Source: Taishania pollutisoli (GTDB lineage Bacteria; Bacteroidota; Bacteroidia; Flavobacteriales_D; Crocinitomicaceae). From it: a DNA stretch of 64,000 nt. Shown in pieces: positions 25,714-34,903 of the stretch (position 1 is its first letter; every line of letters begins with the position of its first letter). Position numbers and translations under genes: made by a program. The notes under the pieces are model-generated. The model had not been told where the DNA came from. It saw nothing but the letters and a program-made list of their open reading frames with translations, and did not search any database. The stretch is taken from positions 16,089 to 80,088 of the forward strand of contig NZ_JACVEL010000013.1 in the NCBI RefSeq assembly GCF_014518315.1, given 5' to 3'.

Positions 25714-26502
25714 ATGCTTAGAAAATATAGTCAACACAGGTCACTCAATGACAATTTAAAACTGGGGGTACTCACCGCTTTCGTTGCGGGAATGATCAAC
25801 GTATCCTCACTCATTATCTTTTTTTCCTTTACCTCGAACGTAACCGGTTATTATGCGATTCTTGCAGCTGAAATCGTAAAGGGGAATTTTTACCAGGTAT
25901 TGATTGTTCTTTCGTGGATTTTCCTGTTCTTCTTCGGAGGTTTTGTTTCCAACCTGATCGTGATTTCCCTCAACAATAAAAATACATACATCGCACATTC
26001 ACTTCCCATTGTACTGGAAATTGTCTGTTTGGTTGCAGTTGGGGTTTACGGTGATTTTTTCTACGAAGAGACCCTCCGTGAAACAGAAATCATGGTGGCC
26101 ATCATGCTCTTTGCAATGGGGCTTCAGAATGGTCTGACGGCAAGTATTTCGAATTTCTCCGTCAAAACCACTCACCTTACGGGGGCAACGACCGACCTGG
26201 GAATCTTGTTTTCCATGCTCACGAAAAAACATTTCCGGAACAACCGTGCCATTACCGACAAAGCCAAGTTGATTTTCTCCATTTTCATTTCGTATGTGAC
26301 GGGAGCGATTGTAGCAAGTTATTTTTTCGGCATTATCCGGTTCAAAATCTTTTATGTGGCCTGCCTGGTACTGGTGGTTGTACTTTTGTATGACTTCTCC
26401 AAAATCCGCTACTTCAAGTTTTTGATTCGCAGGCAACGCCAGGAGCGGGATGCAAACCGAAGTACGAAAGAAAAAGAACCGCAGTTGATCAAGAATAATT
26501 AG
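25714..26502 (+). CDS. YoaK-like (DUF1275) integral membrane protein
   Basis: The 262-residue protein has six predicted helices and the DUF1275 features GVLTAFVAGMINVSSLIIFF, FTSNVTGYYAILA, AMGLQNGLTASISNFSVKTTHLTGATTDLG and FISYVTGAIVASYFFG. Members are unstudied inner-membrane proteins; a transporter role is only a guess. It lies 48 bp after the lipocalin-like gene and is followed by two hairpin terminators, so it probably ends the operon controlled from the six-repeat operator. Confidence 0.82.
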   Translation: MLRKYSQHRSLNDNLKLGVLTAFVAGMINVSSLIIFFSFTSNVTGYYAILAAEIVKGNFYQVLIVLSWIFLFFFGGFVSNLIVISLNNKNTYIAHSLPIVLEIVCLVAVGVYGDFFYEETLRETEIMVAIMLFAMGLQNGLTASISNFSVKTTHLTGATTDLGILFSMLTKKHFRNNRAITDKAKLIFSIFISYVTGAIVASYFFGIIRFKIFYVACLVLVVVLLYDFSKIRYFKFLIRRQRQERDANRSTKEKEPQLIKNN

Positions 26503-26565
26503 ATCGCGTTGTTAACGTACTAACCCACCTTATCTTTTCTTCTAAATCTGCGTTAACAAAGGGAT

Positions 26566-26595
26566 ATCCCTCATCGGAATGATGGGGGATTTTTG
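26566..26595 (+). terminator. Probable terminator after the DUF1275 gene
   Basis: ATCCCTCATC (26566-26575) pairs with GATGGGGGAT (26581-26590) with one wobble pair and a 5-base loop; TTTTGG follows. It lies 64 bp after the gene stop. Confidence 0.6.
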
Positions 26596-26676
26596 GTTTC
26601 TGTCTTTTATTTAAGGTACTTATTTTGATAACATCCGACATTCTTCTGACGCTCAGTTATCGGGGTGGTAGTCATT

Positions 26677-26715
26677 GGCTGCCCTTTCTCAATTTACAAG
26701 GGCAGCCGATTTTAT
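26677..26715 (+). terminator. Second hairpin terminator between DUF1275 and murD
   Basis: GGCTGCCCTT (26677-26686) pairs perfectly with AAGGGCAGCC (26698-26707) across an 11-base loop, followed by GATTTTATT. It separates the plus-strand operon from the convergent murD end. Confidence 0.6.
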
Positions 26716-26766
26716 TCATGCAGGATTACACCTACAAAATTATCTAACGTCAATTCAGGTGATTGA

Positions 26767-28119
26767 TCAAAGTGCTCTTACCGCTTCTTTGAATAAATTT
26801 CCGCGTTCTTCGTAGTTTTCAAACAGGTCGAACGAAGCGCAGGCAGGTGACAACAATACCGTTTCGTCTTTTTTCGCCAGGCGGTAACCATACGCCACTG
26901 CTTCCATTGCCGAACGTGCTTCTACAATCGTATCCACTACTCCTGTGAATGCTTCAATGATCTTTGAGTTGTCCACTCCCAGGCAAATGATCGCTTTTAC
27001 ACGGTCGCGCACCAATTCGGTCAACTCCGAGTAATCATTTCCTTTGTCAACTCCTCCCACGATCCATACCGTCGGTTTGTCCATGCTTTCCAGCGCAAAC
27101 CAGGTAGAATTGACATTCGTAGCTTTTGAGTCGTTGATGAATTCGATTCCGTGCACTTTAGCAACGAATTCCAATCGGTGTTCAACATTCACGAAGTCTG
27201 TAAGACTTTCGCGTACAGTTTCTTTTCGAATCTCCAGTAGACGAGATGCGATTCCGGAAGCCAATGAGTTTTGTGTGTTGTGCTTCCCTTTCAGGGCTAA
27301 TTCATGAATTGACATAGTGAATTGTTCTTTATTTGTTGTTATTGTTATTTGTTGTTCGTTGTTTACATAGCCTCCCTGCGCAAGTTCTTTGGTCAGAGAG
27401 AAGGGCGCAAGTTGTGCAGCAATCGTTCGTTTTGCCAGTTCCGCCTCGATGATTTTGTCATCCGCGTTGTAAATGAACCAGTCGTTTGCCGTCATGTTTT
27501 GCAAAATGCGGAACTTGCTGTCCACATAGTTTTGCAATTGGTACTCGTAGCGATCCAGGTGATCCGGTGTAATGTTGGTCAGAACAGCAATATCGGCTTT
27601 GAAATCAAACATCCCATCCAACTGAAAGGAACTCAACTCCAGTACATACCAGTCGAAGGTTTCTTCCGCTACCTGTTTCGCAAAGCTTTGTCCCACATTT
27701 CCCGCCAGGCCGACATGGATCCCCGCTTTTTTGAGAATGTGATACGTCAGCATGGTAGTTGTGGTTTTCCCGTTGCTTCCCGTGATGCAAATCGTTTTTG
27801 CGGTGTTGTAATACCCTGCAAACTCAATTTCGGAGATCACCGGAATGTTCTTTTCGTGCAATTGCTTTACGATTGGTGCTTTGTCCGGAATTCCGGGAGA
27901 TTTCACAACAATTGCAGCAGCCAGGATGCGTGCTTCCGTATGTTTCCCTTCTTCCCACTCCAATCCGTTTTCGTCTAACTCCTGTTTGAACGAGTTTTTA
28001 ATTTTTCCGAAATCGGATACAAAGACGTTCCATCCTTGTTTTTTGGCAAGAATAGCCGCTCCGACTCCGGATTCTCCGGCGCCCAGTACAACGATATTTT
28101 TTGTTCCGTGCGGTTTCAA
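26767..28119 (-). CDS. murD: UDP-N-acetylmuramoyl-L-alanine--D-glutamate ligase MurD
   Basis: Cytosolic ATP-dependent ligase adding D-Glu. The N-terminal Rossmann loop IVVLGAGESGVGAAILA, ATP loop CITGSNGKTTTTML (K118), LELSSFQLDG, ITPDHLDRYEYQ, FINDSKATNVNSTWFAL and LLSPACASFDLFENYEERG are all present in order. Length 450 residues is normal. The start is TTG 28119, because no ATG precedes the Rossmann loop; it lies 1 bp after the mraY stop. ftsW, its usual downstream neighbour, is displaced by about 6.9 kb. Confidence 0.96.
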   Translation of the reverse strand: MKPHGTKNIVVLGAGESGVGAAILAKKQGWNVFVSDFGKIKNSFKQELDENGLEWEEGKHTEARILAAAIVVKSPGIPDKAPIVKQLHEKNIPVISEIEFAGYYNTAKTICITGSNGKTTTTMLTYHILKKAGIHVGLAGNVGQSFAKQVAEETFDWYVLELSSFQLDGMFDFKADIAVLTNITPDHLDRYEYQLQNYVDSKFRILQNMTANDWFIYNADDKIIEAELAKRTIAAQLAPFSLTKELAQGGYVNNEQQITITTNKEQFTMSIHELALKGKHNTQNSLASGIASRLLEIRKETVRESLTDFVNVEHRLEFVAKVHGIEFINDSKATNVNSTWFALESMDKPTVWIVGGVDKGNDYSELTELVRDRVKAIICLGVDNSKIIEAFTGVVDTIVEARSAMEAVAYGYRLAKKDETVLLSPACASFDLFENYEERGNLFKEAVRAL

Positions 28120-28120
28120 T

Positions 28121-29365
28121 TTATCTCAATTTCAGGGTTACGATGGAAACAACTGCCAGCAATACGGCTACAATCCAGAAACGCGATACAATCTTTGCTT
28201 CGTGCAGTCCCAATTTCTGGTAATGGTGGTGCAGCGGTGCCATTTTAAAGATCCGCCTGCCCTCTCCGAATTTCCGTTTGGTGTATTTGAAATAACCGAC
28301 CTGCAGCATCACGGACAGGTTTTCAATTAAGAATACTCCACACAATACCGGGATCAACAATTCTTTTCGGATGGCAATCGCAAAAACAGCAATAATACCA
28401 CCCAACGCCAAGCTTCCCGTATCTCCCATGAAAACCTGTGCCGGGTAGGAATTGTACCACAAAAAGCCGATACACGCTCCGACAAATGCGGAAATGAAAA
28501 TTACCATTTCTTCCGCATGCGGAATGTACATCACATTGAGGTAGTCGGCAAATTTGACGTGGGAGCTCACATAGGCCAGTACCGCCAGCGCAATACCGAT
28601 AATTGCCGATGTTCCTGTCGCCAAACCATCCAATCCGTCGGTCATATTTGCTCCGTTGGAAACAGCTGTTACAATGAAAATCACAATCGGGATGAAGATC
28701 AGCCACCCGTACGGAGAACTTCCGTTTTCACCCAACAGCCAGTTGTAGTTGAATTCATTTCCTTTGATGAACGGAATGGTTGTCGTCATGTGATCCGCTT
28801 CAATCCACATTGTTCCATCGTCTGTATCTGAGTGCATGTGCGAAACAACACGCTCATCATCCTGAATCTCGTAATCTGCCGTTACTTTTTTGTGCACTTT
28901 CACGTCATCGGAAAAGTATAGCATGCAACCGATGATGATTCCGACTCCGACCTGTCCGACAATTTTAAAGCGTCCGGCTAATCCTTCTTTGTTCTTTCTG
29001 AACACTTTGATATAGTCATCCAGGAATCCGATTGTTCCCAGCCAGATTGTCGCCACAAGCATTGTGATCACATAAATGTTGTCCAGCTTCGCAAACAAAA
29101 GCGTCGGGATGAAAATCGCACTCAGGATGATAATTCCACCCATTGTCGGCGTTCCTGATTTTTCCATCTGTCCCTGCAATCCCAGGTCGCGTACCGTTTC
29201 TCCGATTTGCTGTTTGCGCAACAGGTTAATGATACGCTTTCCGAAGAACACAGAAACGATCAACGATGTGATCAACGCCATCGCTGCTCTGAATGAAATG
29301 TAATCAAACAACCCTGCTCCCGGGAAGTTCAACTCGTCTAAATAATTAAATAAATAGTACAACAT
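28121..29365 (-). CDS. mraY: Phospho-N-acetylmuramoyl-pentapeptide transferase MraY
   Basis: Integral membrane enzyme that makes lipid I from UDP-MurNAc-pentapeptide and undecaprenyl phosphate. Signatures are [59 protein letters not shown] and the loop [12 protein letters not shown] near the end. Length 414 residues exceeds the E. coli enzyme (360), because an insert of about 65 residues (from about [20 protein letters not shown] to WLLGENGSS) separates two membrane segments, as often seen in Bacteroidota. It is followed by murD 1 bp downstream. Confidence 0.97.
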   Translation of the reverse strand: MLYYLFNYLDELNFPGAGLFDYISFRAAMALITSLIVSVFFGKRIINLLRKQQIGETVRDLGLQGQMEKSGTPTMGGIIILSAIFIPTLLFAKLDNIYVITMLVATIWLGTIGFLDDYIKVFRKNKEGLAGRFKIVGQVGVGIIIGCMLYFSDDVKVHKKVTADYEIQDDERVVSHMHSDTDDGTMWIEADHMTTTIPFIKGNEFNYNWLLGENGSSPYGWLIFIPIVIFIVTAVSNGANMTDGLDGLATGTSAIIGIALAVLAYVSSHVKFADYLNVMYIPHAEEMVIFISAFVGACIGFLWYNSYPAQVFMGDTGSLALGGIIAVFAIAIRKELLIPVLCGVFLIENLSVMLQVGYFKYTKRKFGEGRRIFKMAPLHHHYQKLGLHEAKIVSRFWIVAVLLAVVSIVTLKLR

Positions 29366-29443
29366 ACTTTTTTATAATTATGAATTTTGGATTTTGAATT
29401 TTGAATGGTACAAAATTCAGTATTCATCATTCAGTATTTAATT

Positions 29444-30904
29444 TCACATCATTTGTTCAAACAATTCCAGTGCGATCTGCCGGTCGTCAAAGTCGTATTT
29501 AATTCCGTTGATCTCCTGGTATTTTTCATGTCCTTTCCCGGCAATCAGGATGATATCTCCTTTTTCTGCCATGGAAATTGCTGTTTTTATAGCCTGTTTT
29601 CTGTCTACCACCGAAATGGTTTTCTTGAAGTGGTATCCCGGAACTCCTGCATTCATTTCTTCAATGATTTGGTTTGGATCTTCCGAACGCGGATTATCCG
29701 ATGTCAGGATCACCTTGTCGCTCAATTCACATGCAATGCGCGCCATTTCCGGACGTTTTGCTTTGTCACGGTCTCCGCCGCAACCTACAATCGTGTAAAG
29801 TGTTTCGTTCTTTGTACGGATATTCGCAATGGTCTTCAGTACATTTTCCAACGCGTCCGGTGTGTGTGCATAATCAATGATCGCTACTACTCCACTTTCG
29901 GATATAAAATATTGGAAGCGGCCTTCCACCGATTCCAACGAGCTTAACACACGTAACACTTCTTCCTCTTCTTCCCCCAACAAGATGCTCACGGCATAAG
30001 CTGTCAACAAGTTGTACGCGTTGAAGTCACCTACCAGTCGCGACCATACTTCTTTTCCATTGATATTCAGCACCAGTCCGGAAAATTGATTTTCCAACAC
30101 TTTCACTTTATAATCCGCGGGAGATTTCATCGCATAAGTCACCACCTTCGCTCGCGTATTTTGTATCATTACACGCCCGTTTTTATCGTCTATATTCGTC
30201 AATGCGAAAGCCGTCACCGGCAATTCATCGAAGAAGCGTTTTTTCACATCCAGGTACTCTTTGAATGTGTTGTGATAGTCCAGGTGATCGTGTGTAATAT
30301 TGGTAAACACGCCTCCTGCGAACTCCAGTCCCGCAATGCGGTATTGGTGGATCGCGTGTGAACTCACTTCCATGAAACAGTACTCGCAATTTGCATCTAC
30401 CATTTGCGCCAGCAGTGCATTCAATGCGATCGGGTCCGGTGTTGTATGTGTCGACGGAATGGTTTCCGCTCCGATTTTATTTACTACAGTAGATAACAGT
30501 CCTGTTTTGTATCCCAATTGCATGAACAGGTTGTACAATAACGTGGTAGTCGTGGTTTTTCCGTTTGTTCCGGTAATTCCAACCAATTTCAACTGGCGGG
30601 AAGGTTCTCCGTAAAAATTGCTTGCAACGATTCCTGTTGCTTTGTGGGAATTTTCCGTCACAATCAATGTAACACCTTCCGGAACAGCCACTTCTTTTTC
30701 TGCAATGATGACCCTACATCCCTGTTCGATGACCTTCGCGATGAAATCATGTCCGTCGAAACGGGTTCCTGCAACGGCAAAAAACAGGCTTCCCGCTCCC
30801 GCATTCCGGGAGTCAAGTGTCAATGCTTCAACAGTCACCTCTGTGGAACCAATGACCTTTTGCAAGGAAATGCCGTAAACGATATCTCTGACTACTTTTT
30901 CCAT
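29444..30904 (-). CDS. murE: UDP-MurNAc-tripeptide synthetase MurE, meso-diaminopimelate type
   Basis: Cytosolic ligase adding the third residue of the stem peptide. LTLDSRNAGAGSLFFAVAGT, the ATP loop GITGTNGKTTTTTL (about 109-122), STHTTPDP, HDHLDYHNTF and DYAHTPDALENVL match MurE. The motif DNPRSEDP (403-410) carries the Arg that fixes meso-DAP specificity. Length 486 residues is normal. Its ATG overlaps the ftsI stop by 1 bp (TAATG). The 78-bp gap to mraY holds only AT-rich micro-repeats of TTTTGAAT type. Confidence 0.96.
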   Translation of the reverse strand: MEKVVRDIVYGISLQKVIGSTEVTVEALTLDSRNAGAGSLFFAVAGTRFDGHDFIAKVIEQGCRVIIAEKEVAVPEGVTLIVTENSHKATGIVASNFYGEPSRQLKLVGITGTNGKTTTTTLLYNLFMQLGYKTGLLSTVVNKIGAETIPSTHTTPDPIALNALLAQMVDANCEYCFMEVSSHAIHQYRIAGLEFAGGVFTNITHDHLDYHNTFKEYLDVKKRFFDELPVTAFALTNIDDKNGRVMIQNTRAKVVTYAMKSPADYKVKVLENQFSGLVLNINGKEVWSRLVGDFNAYNLLTAYAVSILLGEEEEEVLRVLSSLESVEGRFQYFISESGVVAIIDYAHTPDALENVLKTIANIRTKNETLYTIVGCGGDRDKAKRPEMARIACELSDKVILTSDNPRSEDPNQIIEEMNAGVPGYHFKKTISVVDRKQAIKTAISMAEKGDIILIAGKGHEKYQEINGIKYDFDDRQIALELFEQMM

Positions 30905-33045
30905 TATTTTAAGGTTAACACCACTGTATTGTTACTCACTTTTGTTCCTGCGGGAATGGATTGTGTTACCACTGCTCCGTATCCGATTACTTTCGCCCGC
31001 ATTCCTGTTTTTTCGATGAGGAACACGGCATCTTTCGCACTCATTCCCACCACATTCGGCACCGTTTTATCACCGATGTAGCGCGGTTCCAGATCGATGC
31101 TTTTTTCCTGCTTCGTCGTGCTCAGCCATTCACCGTCATTGTGGATTGTATGCGGCACTTTAAATGTTCGGAGTACTTTTTCCAAATCTGTTCGGTTTCC
31201 GTCTTTTGAAACAGGCGCTTCTTCCAAGCGTTGTTTCTTTTCGTTGATTGCTTCGTGGTACTTCAAGGTTGAAGCATACACTTTATTGGCAATCGCGGAG
31301 AATACCGTTCCGGATACCCGCGCACCGTAGATGTCTGATTTCGGTTCTGAAATAACCACGATACAGGAATACATCGGTTCATCTGCCGGGAAATAACCGA
31401 CAAACGACGCCTGGTATTTATAACTTCCTTTGTCTCCGTACGTATTGTCTGCATTCAGAATCCGCGCTGTACCTGTTTTCCCGGCAATAGAGAAATAGGA
31501 AGATTTCAACGCCCGCCCCGTTCCGTTGATCATTACTCCTTCCAAACACGATTTCAAGGTTCGGATTGTTGATTCCTTGCAAATGCGTTCACGCAATACA
31601 ATCGGTTCAAACTTCTTAATCACTTCCTGTCCGCGCCGGATTTCCTGCACAAATTGCGGCTTCACAAATTTCCCGTTGTTTGCAACGGCATTGTAAAACG
31701 CCAGTGTCTGCAATGGCGTTTGCTGCACTTCATACCCAACTGCCATCCACGGAAGGGAAATCCCAGACCAGTTGGGGTGGCTCGGATAATACATGGTCGG
31801 TTTTACTTCTCCTTTGATATCCAATCCCAATGAATCTGCCAATCCGAAGCTTCTCAGCCGGTTGACAAACGATTCCTTGTTTCCTTTGTAAGCATTGTGT
31901 ACGATCTTGGTAAACACATTCGACGATTTTTCAAATGCCTGCTTGATCGTAATTTTCCCATACCCTCCGTCGTGGTCTGTCATCACATTGTTGTAGAAAT
32001 GGTATTCTCCGGACGCATTCACCTCATCCGTGATGTTCACTTTTCCATCTTCGAGCAATGCCATCAATGAAGCAAGTTTGAACGTAGAGCCCGGTACTTC
32101 TTTTGTTCCGATTGCATGGTTGAATGTTTCGTAATAATTACCATCCGATGCTTTTGTCAGAGAAGCAATTGCTTTCACAAAACCGGTTTTTACATCCATC
32201 ACAATCACAGATCCATGCTTGGCATCCTGGTTGCGCAGCTGTCGTTCCAATTCCGTGTGCGCCACTTCCTGAATTTCCAGGTCTATGGACGTTACTACAT
32301 TTGCCCCTTCAACCGATTCACGGATGATCTGACCGGTTTTCTTCCATCCGTTACCATATTTCTGCTCAATCTCTTCTCCGTATTCTCCTGCCAGGTAATC
32401 GTTGAATGCCCCTTCAATTCCTACCCGTAATTCTCCCGCTTTTCGATCCGGTGCGCGGTAATATCCCAGTGTTCTTTTGAGTAATTCCCCGTGCGGACGT
32501 TTACGGACAATGGTTTCTTCCGAGTCAATCAAACCACCTTTCAGCCGTCCTTTATTGAAAATCGGCAGGTTGGCCAGTTCTTTTTTCTCTTCGATGGTTG
32601 CTTTTCGCTTGATCAGCAGGTACCTCTTTTTTGATGACCGTGCAGAGCGGATGTAACGTTCCCATTCACTTGCAGAACGCGTCGGGTACATTTCCGACAA
32701 TCCTTGTGACAACTCATTGATTCCTTCATCAAACAGTTTTTGATCAATCACGGTAGGATCCATGTGAATGTCGTAGAACGAAACCGAAGTAATCATCGGG
32801 TTGTAATTCGCATCCAGAATTTCTCCTCTTCTCGGAATGCGCTTTACGGTCCGCGTCGGCATTTTTTCCTGTACGCCGTCATTGGTAGTGAACACCTCCG
32901 AACGTCCTTCAAACTGAAGCATAATGGTTTTAACCACGACAACAATCATGATGATGACAAAACTGAAATAAATCAGGTAAGCACGCAGATATATGGATTT
33001 GTTGTCTTTCACTTTTTTCTTTTTACGGGTAGAAATGAATTCCAC
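30904..33045 (-). CDS. ftsI: Septal transpeptidase FtsI/PBP3 with a C-terminal PASTA domain
   Basis: Class B penicillin-binding protein of the divisome. A basic N-terminus and one membrane helix (IYFSFVIIMIVVVVKTIM) precede the dimerisation domain. The transpeptidase motifs are GSTFKLASL (S-x-x-K), KSSNVFTK (S-x-N) and AGKTGTARI (K-T-G). Residues about 660-713 form a PASTA domain (VPNVVGMSAKDAVFLIEKTG). The annotated start is GTG 33045, with poor spacing to any ribosome site. The frame stays open for 26 codons upstream to the ftsL stop without an ATG. Alternative non-ATG starts are therefore possible. Confidence 0.93.
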   Translation of the reverse strand: MEFISTRKKKKVKDNKSIYLRAYLIYFSFVIIMIVVVVKTIMLQFEGRSEVFTTNDGVQEKMPTRTVKRIPRRGEILDANYNPMITSVSFYDIHMDPTVIDQKLFDEGINELSQGLSEMYPTRSASEWERYIRSARSSKKRYLLIKRKATIEEKKELANLPIFNKGRLKGGLIDSEETIVRKRPHGELLKRTLGYYRAPDRKAGELRVGIEGAFNDYLAGEYGEEIEQKYGNGWKKTGQIIRESVEGANVVTSIDLEIQEVAHTELERQLRNQDAKHGSVIVMDVKTGFVKAIASLTKASDGNYYETFNHAIGTKEVPGSTFKLASLMALLEDGKVNITDEVNASGEYHFYNNVMTDHDGGYGKITIKQAFEKSSNVFTKIVHNAYKGNKESFVNRLRSFGLADSLGLDIKGEVKPTMYYPSHPNWSGISLPWMAVGYEVQQTPLQTLAFYNAVANNGKFVKPQFVQEIRRGQEVIKKFEPIVLRERICKESTIRTLKSCLEGVMINGTGRALKSSYFSIAGKTGTARILNADNTYGDKGSYKYQASFVGYFPADEPMYSCIVVISEPKSDIYGARVSGTVFSAIANKVYASTLKYHEAINEKKQRLEEAPVSKDGNRTDLEKVLRTFKVPHTIHNDGEWLSTTKQEKSIDLEPRYIGDKTVPNVVGMSAKDAVFLIEKTGMRAKVIGYGAVVTQSIPAGTKVSNNTVVLTLK

Positions 33046-33105
33046 CCTTGTTTTATCGGTCGTCCCGGGACTTTGTTTTTTTGTTTTACTTACTTTATCT
33101 TTATC

Positions 33106-33124
33106 GATAGGAAAAATTCCTATC
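33106..33124 (-). other. Small hairpin just after the ftsL stop codon
   Basis: GATAGGAA (33106-33113) and TTCCTATC (33117-33124) form a perfect 8-bp inverted repeat with a 3-base loop. It touches the ftsL TAG and lies within the 78-bp ftsL-ftsI gap. No T-run follows, so it is not a terminator. It may tune ftsI translation. Confidence 0.4.
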
Positions 33125-33543
33125 TATCTTTGTTTTTTCTCTTTAATTCGTATCACTTTTGTCGGGTTTACCGTTTCCTTCAACCCTCTGCTTTCTAATT
33201 TTTCCACCAGCACCTGGCGGCGTGTATCTTCTTCCAGTTTTGCTTTTGCTTCCACATATTCCGCCATCACTTCATCCAGTTCTTTTTGCGTCGTCTCCAC
33301 ATCTTTTGACAACTGCTTTCCGTAATATCCTTTTCCCACAATCAGCAACAAGAGGAAGATCAGAAAGAAGATAAAATTGAGGTTGTTCAGTACAAATTCT
33401 TTTGTTAAAAAATCCCCGTTCAGAATTTGCGTCAGAGCACGGGAGGTTTTTCCACGTTCGGCTGTTGCCTTTTTCTTCGTGGCTTTCCGTGGTTTTTCTT
33501 TCACCACTTCCGGTTCCGGCTTTTTTACAAATTCATTGTCCAT
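33124..33543 (-). CDS. ftsL: FtsL-like division protein
   Basis: The 139-residue protein starts at ATG 33543 (MDNEFVKKPEPEVVKEKPRK). A lysine-rich cytosolic part of about 60 residues precedes one membrane helix (LNFIFFLIFLLLLIVGKGYYG) and a periplasmic coiled coil (DVETTQKELDEVMAEYVEAK). This bitopic coiled-coil layout and its place between rsmH and ftsI define FtsL; sequence identity in the family is low. It probably pairs with an FtsB-like protein encoded elsewhere. A TTG 9 bp upstream is a less likely start. Confidence 0.8.
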   Translation of the reverse strand: MDNEFVKKPEPEVVKEKPRKATKKKATAERGKTSRALTQILNGDFLTKEFVLNNLNFIFFLIFLLLLIVGKGYYGKQLSKDVETTQKELDEVMAEYVEAKAKLEEDTRRQVLVEKLESRGLKETVNPTKVIRIKEKKQR

Positions 33544-33555
33544 TTCCCGCAATAA

Positions 33556-33903
33556 CTACTTTGACAGCACAACGTATAAAAAGTCCGGTCCGCCGATGGT
33601 TGAAATTCCGTCAATCACAAACCCTTCTTTTTTCCATTTATTGATTTCCAACTGAACGATTTTCGTATTCGCGATTGCTACTTCTTTCCTGTTTTTCAAG
33701 GTCCGTGTTTCCATCGGCACCTCGTAGGTATTGCTTCCATCCGGAGGAGTCACCAGCAGTGAGAAGGCTACATCTGTGTTTTTCATCTCCCCAAACACCT
33801 GTATAATAACCGTGTTCGGTTCCGTATTCTGAGCTTTCACATCTGAAAAACCGATTGCTATCATTGCAATGGCTGTAAGCACTAATAGTTGTACGTTTTT
33901 CAT
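33556..33903 (-). CDS. Small secreted protein of unknown function between rsmH and ftsL
   Basis: Starting at ATG 33903, the protein has a signal peptide (MKNVQLLVLTAIAMIAIGFS, then DVKAQ) and about 90 mature residues: TVIIQVFGEMKNTDVAFSLLV, PDGSNTYEVPMETRTLKNR, and VIDGISTIGGPDFLYVVLSK. No family recognised. It lies 67 bp after rsmH and 12 bp before the ftsL start, so it belongs to the dcw transcript. Most dcw clusters have no gene here. A periplasmic or outer-membrane role linked to division is inferred from position only. Confidence 0.6.
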   Translation of the reverse strand: MKNVQLLVLTAIAMIAIGFSDVKAQNTEPNTVIIQVFGEMKNTDVAFSLLVTPPDGSNTYEVPMETRTLKNRKEVAIANTKIVQLEINKWKKEGFVIDGISTIGGPDFLYVVLSK

Positions 33904-33970
33904 TGTTCTTGTTTTTAGTTGTTTCTTCTGTCTTTTGTCGCTTTCCTTTCGTTCAGCCACACGAGGCCGC

Positions 33971-34903
33971 TCACTTTTTTACGTGCTGCTCTTTCCGAAG
34001 TGCGATTCTCAACTTTGCACTTCGTGCACGTGAGTTTCGTTCACACTCTTCTTCCGTCGGAACAATCGGGTGGCGCACGACCTCATCAAACGGTTTAAGC
34101 ACATTTCCGAAGAAATCCTTTTCAATCTCTCCTTCCAGGTTTCCGCGTTTCATGTAATTTTTCACCAACCGGTCTTCCAAAGAATGATAAGACATCACCA
34201 CCAGTCTTCCTCCTGGCTTCAATACATTTGCCGTTTGTGTTAAAAAACGTTCCAGCACATCCATTTCCTGGTTCACCTCAATACGAATCGCCTGGAATAC
34301 CTGTGCAAAAAACTTATGGTCTTTGAATTTCGGCGCACACTTCTCAAGGGCTGTCATCAAATCCTGTGTCGTCTTGATAGAATTTGACTCTCTTTTGGAG
34401 ACAATTGTCTGCGCAACGTTACGGGCGTTTTTCAATTCGCCGTAATTGCGAAAAATACGAATCAACTCCCCTTCTTCGTATTCGTTTACAATCCTCTCTG
34501 CCGTCAACTCCCCATTTTGGTTCATCCGCATATCCAACGGTGCATTTCCACGAATGGAAAAACCACGGTCTTCCTCGTCAAACTGGTGAGACGAAACCCC
34601 CAGATCAGCAAGAATACCATCCACCTCTTTGATTCCTAACAGGCGTAAATGATTTTGAAGAAATGCGAAATTAGCCGCTACGAAATGAAAATTAGGGGCT
34701 TCCCATGCATTGTTTTTCGCATCCGGATCCTGGTCAAACACGACCAATTTTCCTTTGGGACTCAATTGCTCAAAAATAGCACGGGAATGTCCTCCACCGC
34801 CAAATGTCACATCAACGTACACTCCGTCAGGATTGATATTCAACCCCTCCAAACATTCGGCAAGCATTACCGGGACATGGTATATTTTATTCGATTCCGT
34901 CAT
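33971..34903 (-). CDS. rsmH: 16S rRNA (cytosine(1402)-N(4))-methyltransferase RsmH
   Basis: SAM-dependent enzyme that methylates N4 of C1402 in 16S rRNA. Motifs are YHVPVMLAECLEGLNI, the SAM loop VDVTFGGGGHSRAIF, DGILADLGVSSHQFDEEDRGFSIR and MSYHSLEDRLVKNYM. The C-terminus ERNSRARSAKLRIALRK is typical. Length 310 residues is normal. It overlaps mraZ by 17 bp. Also called MraW. Confidence 0.97.
   Translation of the reverse strand: MTESNKIYHVPVMLAECLEGLNINPDGVYVDVTFGGGGHSRAIFEQLSPKGKLVVFDQDPDAKNNAWEAPNFHFVAANFAFLQNHLRLLGIKEVDGILADLGVSSHQFDEEDRGFSIRGNAPLDMRMNQNGELTAERIVNEYEEGELIRIFRNYGELKNARNVAQTIVSKRESNSIKTTQDLMTALEKCAPKFKDHKFFAQVFQAIRIEVNQEMDVLERFLTQTANVLKPGGRLVVMSYHSLEDRLVKNYMKRGNLEGEIEKDFFGNVLKPFDEVVRHPIVPTEEECERNSRARSAKLRIALRKEQHVKK

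Noticed and set aside
24695..26502. The two-component operon considered as a mobile island in the dcw cluster
   Set aside because: No integrase, flanking repeats or tRNA were seen, and codon use by eye resembles the neighbours; insertion by transfer cannot be supported.
27322..27978. Plus-strand open frame of 218 codons opposite murD
   Set aside because: Antisense to conserved murD, composition typical of a shadow frame.
29366..29443. Short direct repeats TTTTGAAT in the murE-mraY gap, considered as an operator
   Set aside because: Similar AT-rich runs occur elsewhere (near 42260) and look like ordinary flavobacterial intergenic micro-repeats.
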